Assembly (NCBI GenBank): GCA_049487715.1
Contig: CP150549.1
Span: 1,054,001-1,118,000 of the forward strand
Origin: Pycnococcus provasolii
Lineage: Eukaryota; Chlorophyta; Pseudoscourfieldiophyceae; Pseudoscourfieldiales
Length of the DNA: 64,000 nt
Direction of reading: 5' to 3'
Positions 59,749-64,000 of the stretch are shown here, piece by piece. Below the pieces are notes generated by a model that saw only the letters and a list, made by a program, of their open reading frames with translations, did no database searches and was not told the DNA's origin. The position numbers and the translations under genes are program-made. Every line of letters begins with the position of its first letter. Position 1 is the stretch's first letter.

Positions 59749-60871
59749 AGTCCTTCGTGCACCGCCGCCGCCTCCTCCTCCTCCTCCTCTGCCCAAGGAT
59801 ACGCCCTGCCTGTGTTCGTTCGCTGGCGTCCTTAAAGTCGCGCACGTTTCTCTCAAGGTGTGCGCGCCTCCTTGAGAGAACCTTCTCCTGCAAGTCCCTA
59901 AAGTCCAGGAACTGTGCACCTGAGACTCCAAGGACTCCTTGTAAGCAGAAGAAGGAGTTCCTACGATACTACTTCTAGAGGTACCAACAAACAAGGTACC
60001 AACAGACGCCGACCCTCTGGCGCAGTTCTCGTTGGCGGACATGACTGCCTTCTAAACTAAAGTCTTTGCGGTCTTAAGACAACAAGGCCTGTCCTGTGGT
60101 AGGGTAGTGGGACCCGTGAACGTGGGTTTGCCACCTGGTTCCTGGTTGGGTCATTGGGTAATTCCCAGACCACCTGTGTTCAGACTTCTTCTTCCCATGA
60201 AAGGGATCCCTTTCAGCCTTTCGTGAGTTCTCCCGTCACCCGCCTCCGCCTTGGCCCTTGGGAGCCTCCTCTCTGGCTCTTTTGAGGAGGCTCCTCCGTT
60301 TTCGAGCACGTCTTTTGTCTTTGGAGGAATTTGAGCCTTGGTCTGGTTTTGAGCACCCACCTGTTTTGTTGGGACTGGGCGACTGGCCCGACTGGGAGGC
60401 TCAAATCGCCTTGGCCTTTTGGGTTCCCCTTTCCCGGGTTTCAACTTTGGACTGCGAAGTCTCTCAGGCTTGTCAGGGCTCTCAGGCAGGCTTCAAGGGA
60501 GCTTCCCCCTTGTTTGTTTGAGTCACTTTGAGAGGTATGTACCTATACATAGGGATCCACCATTGTCTCCTTCCCCATTTTCCCTTCCCTTCCCTTTCTC
60601 AACTTCCACTGGTGAGGTGGGGTGAGACTTGGGACCTGAGAGCGCGCACATCGGAAACAACGGCACGTGGCAAAAACCCGTGTGTCAAAGGCACAAGAGG
60701 GAGGGAGGGACCTGCCTCTTAGGGTTTAGGGTTAGGGTTAGGGTTAGGGTTAGGGTTAGGGTTAGGACTCGGGGTCTGAAATGATCTGGACTTGTTTTTT
60801 TCGTTCCCCCCTTTTTCACATCTGCGGCGGCGGCGGCGGCGGCGTCGTTGTGGAAACCTGTACTGTTCGTC
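59749..60871. other. Intergenic region, giant surface protein to NOL6
   Basis: 1.12 kb between divergent genes. Open frames at 60151-60530 on both strands are Pro/Lys-rich or T-rich and match nothing known. The largest telomere-like array of the window is at 60718-60766; a GGC/GCG run at 60825-60845 precedes the NOL6 start. Confidence 0.5.
60718..60766. repeat. Telomere-like array, eight units (TTTAGGG then TTAGGG)
   Basis: One TTTAGGG followed by seven TTAGGG units, 106-154 bp upstream of the NOL6 ATG, TTAGGG on its sense strand. Confidence 0.93.
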
Positions 60872-63800
60872 ATGGACGCGTTAGCACCGGCGTTGGCTCG
60901 TAGTATTGCGCGCTCGAAGAAGATCCTTGTTCTCGCGCAGCACCAGAGCGCAGCAGACATCCCAAGGGGATACGACGAACCGGGACCCGTCGAATACGCA
61001 AGCACGTCGTCGCTCACCGCTCAACTCGCCCTAGCCGTGGCGACGAATCCTTCGCTTGCGCTTGCGAATTATCCCATTCAAAGCGACGACGACGACGCAT
61101 TGGCAACATGCTCGTGCTTTCTCGAAGAAATTGCAAAGAGGACTGCTCACGACTCGTCAGCGTCAGCAGCAGCCTTTCACGTCAACTTTGACGTCGTCTG
61201 CGCGGACGCACTAGCGTCAGAAGAAGAAGAAGAAGAAGGTGTTGATGGTGATGACATACGCAGAGAAGGCACGAAGAAACACAAAAAGAAAAAACGCGAC
61301 AAACGCAGTGCGACGACGACGCCGCAACGAATACAGAGAGTCTCACTAACGCCTACGAAGGTATCCGCCAACGCCGCAGATGCCGCTTGCGGATGTGCAG
61401 ACTTCGCCTTCGACATGCCGCGCGACGCCTTGCGCGAAAAAGACCACCTAGACGCGAGATTTCATGCCAAGAGACTCGCATTCCTTGCGGCAATCAAACG
61501 CGCGTACGAGCGGAAAGGGTGGAGCGTCGAGTGGTGCGCACACCTCGGAGATGCGCTCAGGCCATGCCTCGTCGTGCACACAAGTACAGATAGCAACGCA
61601 CACACGACGATAGTGCGCATCTTCGTCGTGCCGCCAGATGGCGCCATACCACCAAACAGGCTCACGCCGGAGGCGGGGAACTGCAGAAGCCGAGAGAGAG
61701 GACAGCAGATGGGACCGCGCGCGTCAAGCCCGCACTACAATGCAAGCCTCGCATTTGATGTTGCCATGAAACAGCGCGCGGCTGACGCCGCCGAGTCCGT
61801 CGTTGGTGAGAACGCCGCGGATGCGCTCGTGCTGCTTCAGAGGTGGGCATCGAGGAGACGGCACGCTGGCGCGGATGCGCCAATACCCACAGAGATGCTG
61901 TGCCACGTCGTCGCCAACGTGGCTTCCAGCCGAGGACCCGAAGCTGCACCACTTGCGCTTGTGCGTCTGGCAATGCTGGAACTTGCCAAGCTGAGCCCAG
62001 TCCCGGCTGCGCCGCCGAGCCACGCGGAGCTGTGCTTGCCCAATGCCGGCAAGGCACCTCCGCGACCCGTATACGATGCTGACGGACATGGCGACCAGCT
62101 GTATCGCTGCACAGCCGGCGACATTGCGGCGCTCGCGGAGGATGCACGCTATGCCGCCGCAGTGCTGCTGCATCCGGACAGCCTCGCTCACGCACCTGAG
62201 GCGTGCGTTCTGGCTTGCTTCGAGGCGCCGGTGGCACCGCAACTCGCGCGATGCGACCTTGCGCTGCACGTGCGCGTGGACGACGACAGCGCAGGTGCGT
62301 CTCCAGAGCCGTCGTCGGCGTCGTCGTCGTCGCACAGCGACATGCCGGACGACATGAAATTCCGCGTCGATCTCGAGGCGACAGCCCGGCGTGCCCTTGG
62401 ACCGCGCGCCGCGCGAGTGCACGCACCGCCGGCTCAGGCAGGTGCCAAGATACACGGCATTTGCGTGCAGCTCACATCGGATCCACGTGCCGCGTACGCA
62501 CAGGTGGATGTGGGTCCAAGTGCCGCGGATGCGAAGGCTTCGCGAAGTTTCCGCGCATTCTGGGGTAAGGAGGCTTGCACACTGCGCAGATTCCAGGACG
62601 GCAGCGTGCACGAGAGCGTCTCGTGGCTCACGGACCTCTCCGCAAGGCACGCCATCCCGTTCCGTTCTCTCGCACATGCGCTTGCGAGGCACTGTCGCGG
62701 CACGACGGAGGTGCGCAGCGCGGCGTGCGCGCAGCTCGACGGTCTGCTCCGCGAGTCGTCGGCTGGGCTTGATGCTGGTTCTGCGCACGCCAAGGGAGTC
62801 GTCGGCGCATTCGATCGGCTCGCGGAGCACCTGCGCTCCGTGGAAGTGGCGCCGCTTCGCGTCAGTTCCGTTCAGTCGCTCTCAGCCGCTTTACGCCGGA
62901 CGGATGCGCTTCCACCAACGCCGTCCGCAGCTGCGGGCGGCGCGGGCGGCGCGGGTGGCAGCACGCGCGTCGTGGTTCCAGTGGAAGCGCTCGTCACGCT
63001 CGAGTCGAGCGGGCGATGGCCTGACGACCTGCGCGCAATCCGCACGATGGAGGCGGCTGCTGCCCTGCAGCTCTCTTCCGCACTCCACGAGCGCTTCGGC
63101 CTGACGAGCGTCGCGTCACGCCATCGGCTGGACGTGTTCGTCGAAGGTTTCGCCTTCCGTCTCATCGTGCGCGGTAACCGCGGGGACGTCACCGCCGCGA
63201 CACTGCGTGCCAATCCGGCACTGAGGCTGGAATCGCGCGAGGCTGAGCTCGCGCTCGCGGACGTGCCTCTTTTCTCTGAGGTCGCGGCGTACCACGGCGC
63301 GGTGCTCGCGGTGGTCAACTCGGTGCCAGCTTATGCTCCAGCCGTGCGACTGCTCCGCCGCTGGCTTGGTGCTCACCTGCTTCTACCCGCCGTCAGCCAG
63401 GAGGCGACGGAGCTCATCGTGGCAGCGGCACTGTCGTCGACGCGATCGTGCGCGACAAGCTGCATGAATCGCATCAGTCTGCTTCGCGATGCGCTCGCGC
63501 TCATTGGCGCACACGAATGCGAGCGTGACCCGCTCGTCGTGGACCTTGGCGCGGCGTCGCAAGCTGGCGGCGGCGGCGGCAGCGGCAGCGGCGTGGTGAG
63601 TGCTCTCTTCGCGGAGGTGACGGCGTCGGCGACTCGCAAGCTTGCGGCGGCTCGTCGATCGCCCGGGGGAGGACCAGGTCTGTGGATTTGCGTGTGCGCA
63701 GACGGCGCCACCGGCGCCGCAGCTACGTGGGGCGTGCCGAATCGTGCTACTGCGGCGCGGTTGAGGAGACTTGCCAGTGCAGCCGCCTCTGCGCTCGCTT

Positions 63801-64000
63801 CGCTTTCCACAAATGCCGTGGCTGGTGAGAGCGCCGAAGATGCGTGCCGATGTGCCGCCGGCGGTCGCGCCGCTCTCGTCAGCCTGGAGGCGAGTGAGGC
63901 ACGGCGTCGCTGGCGGTCGGTTTTCGCCTCGAATGCGAGCGGACTCGATGTGCTTTTGCTGGTGGATGAGGCTGCTGTGCCGACGGGCGCACCACGCGCG
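60872..64000 (+). CDS. NOL6: NOL6/UTP22 (Nrap) SSU processome protein, 3' end missing
   Basis: ATG 60872, open for 1,043 codons to the window edge. Nrap-family signatures: SPHYNASLAFDVAM (about 285-298) then LVLLQRWASRRR, FWGKEACTLRRFQDGS (about 565-580) with VHESVSWL, VEGFAFRLIVRGNRG and VRLLRRWLGAHLL. Nrap proteins are built from nucleotidyltransferase-like and PAP/OAS1-like domain pairs without catalysis. They belong to the UtpC complex with Rrp7 and act in early 18S rRNA processing in the nucleolus. A Lys-rich cluster KKHKKKKRDKR (about residues 137-147) is a nucleolar-type signal. Ala/Ser/Gly low-complexity loops have grown between conserved blocks. The family is usually ~1,150-1,250 residues, so roughly the last tenth or more is outside. 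Confidence 0.9.
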   Translation, partial: MDALAPALARSIARSKKILVLAQHQSAADIPRGYDEPGPVEYASTSSLTAQLALAVATNPSLALANYPIQSDDDDALATCSCFLEEIAKRTAHDSSASAAAFHVNFDVVCADALASEEEEEEGVDGDDIRREGTKKHKKKKRDKRSATTTPQRIQRVSLTPTKVSANAADAACGCADFAFDMPRDALREKDHLDARFHAKRLAFLAAIKRAYERKGWSVEWCAHLGDALRPCLVVHTSTDSNAHTTIVRIFVVPPDGAIPPNRLTPEAGNCRSRERGQQMGPRASSPHYNASLAFDVAMKQRAADAAESVVGENAADALVLLQRWASRRRHAGADAPIPTEMLCHVVANVASSRGPEAAPLALVRLAMLELAKLSPVPAAPPSHAELCLPNAGKAPPRPVYDADGHGDQLYRCTAGDIAALAEDARYAAAVLLHPDSLAHAPEACVLACFEAPVAPQLARCDLALHVRVDDDSAGASPEPSSASSSSHSDMPDDMKFRVDLEATARRALGPRAARVHAPPAQAGAKIHGICVQLTSDPRAAYAQVDVGPSAADAKASRSFRAFWGKEACTLRRFQDGSVHESVSWLTDLSARHAIPFRSLAHALARHCRGTTEVRSAACAQLDGLLRESSAGLDAGSAHAKGVVGAFDRLAEHLRSVEVAPLRVSSVQSLSAALRRTDALPPTPSAAAGGAGGAGGSTRVVVPVEALVTLESSGRWPDDLRAIRTMEAAAALQLSSALHERFGLTSVASRHRLDVFVEGFAFRLIVRGNRGDVTAATLRANPALRLESREAELALADVPLFSEVAAYHGAVLAVVNSVPAYAPAVRLLRRWLGAHLLLPAVSQEATELIVAAALSSTRSCATSCMNRISLLRDALALIGAHECERDPLVVDLGAASQAGGGGGSGSGVVSALFAEVTASATRKLAAARRSPGGGPGLWICVCADGATGAAATWGVPNRATAARLRRLASAAASALASLSTNAVAGESAEDACRCAAGGRAALVSLEASEARRRWRSVFASNASGLDVLLLVDEAAVPTGAPRA

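Noticed and set aside
60718-60766. A true chromosome end
   Set aside because: The array is only eight units long and is flanked on both sides by genes (giant surface protein, NOL6).

Overview
The window is nuclear DNA of a eukaryotic, photosynthetic, flagellated microbe, most likely a green (prasinophyte-like) alga. The evidence is a PsbP-like thylakoid protein with a targeting presequence, the BBSome subunit BBS5, a GT77 arabinosyltransferase, an AP2 factor, a plant-type DUF3700 protein, sialyltransferase-like GT29 domains and a wall-type protein with an SPPPP tail. Genes are dense and intron-poor and alternate between strands. Two spliceosomal introns can be placed to the base: one in BBS5 and one just after the signal peptide of a 2.7-kilo-residue surface protein. 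Trinucleotide repeats encoding Ser, Asp, Gly, Thr and Gln runs are everywhere. Short TTAGGG/CCCTAA arrays recur in intergenic DNA, usually upstream of a start codon.

Layout: 0-8 kb: acyl-CoA synthetase (-, cut by the window edge), FYR-domain nuclear protein (-), AP2/AT-hook factor (+), membrane-anchored subtilase (+). 8-21 kb: PI4-kinase beta type (-), BBS5 (+), two small unknown genes, PsbP-like protein (-), DUF3700 protein (+), alpha/beta hydrolase (-). 21.8-33.2 kb: an accessory-looking island holding an SF2 helicase-like protein with an N-terminal membrane segment (-), an unknown nuclear-type protein (-), and a 1,899-residue protein with 44 BspA/DUF285 repeats (+). The two minus-strand island genes share a nearly identical ~258-bp upstream sequence. 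33.5-41.7 kb: secreted PAN-like protein (+), cathepsin Z (-), GT77 (+), SDHAF2 (-), membrane-anchored RCC1-like propeller (+), FAD amine oxidase (-). 41.8-43.3 kb: wreck of a Ty3/gypsy-like retroelement with repeated segments and an integrase fragment. 43.7-64 kb: double GT29 protein (+), ankyrin-SET methyltransferase (-), GH13 amylase (+), giant repeat surface protein (-), and the start of NOL6/UTP22 (+, cut by the right edge).

Most of the genes are unrelated housekeeping functions. Links that can be argued are: chromatin and transcription (FYR protein and AP2 factor sharing a 74-bp divergent gap), the secretory and cell-surface system (subtilase, GT77, GT29, PAN protein, giant surface protein, cathepsin Z), and the 21.8-33.2 kb island, whose members look related by promoter rather than by protein sequence. 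The island and the tandem GT29 architecture are the best candidates for something not described before. All family assignments come from reading motifs by eye; no search was run.
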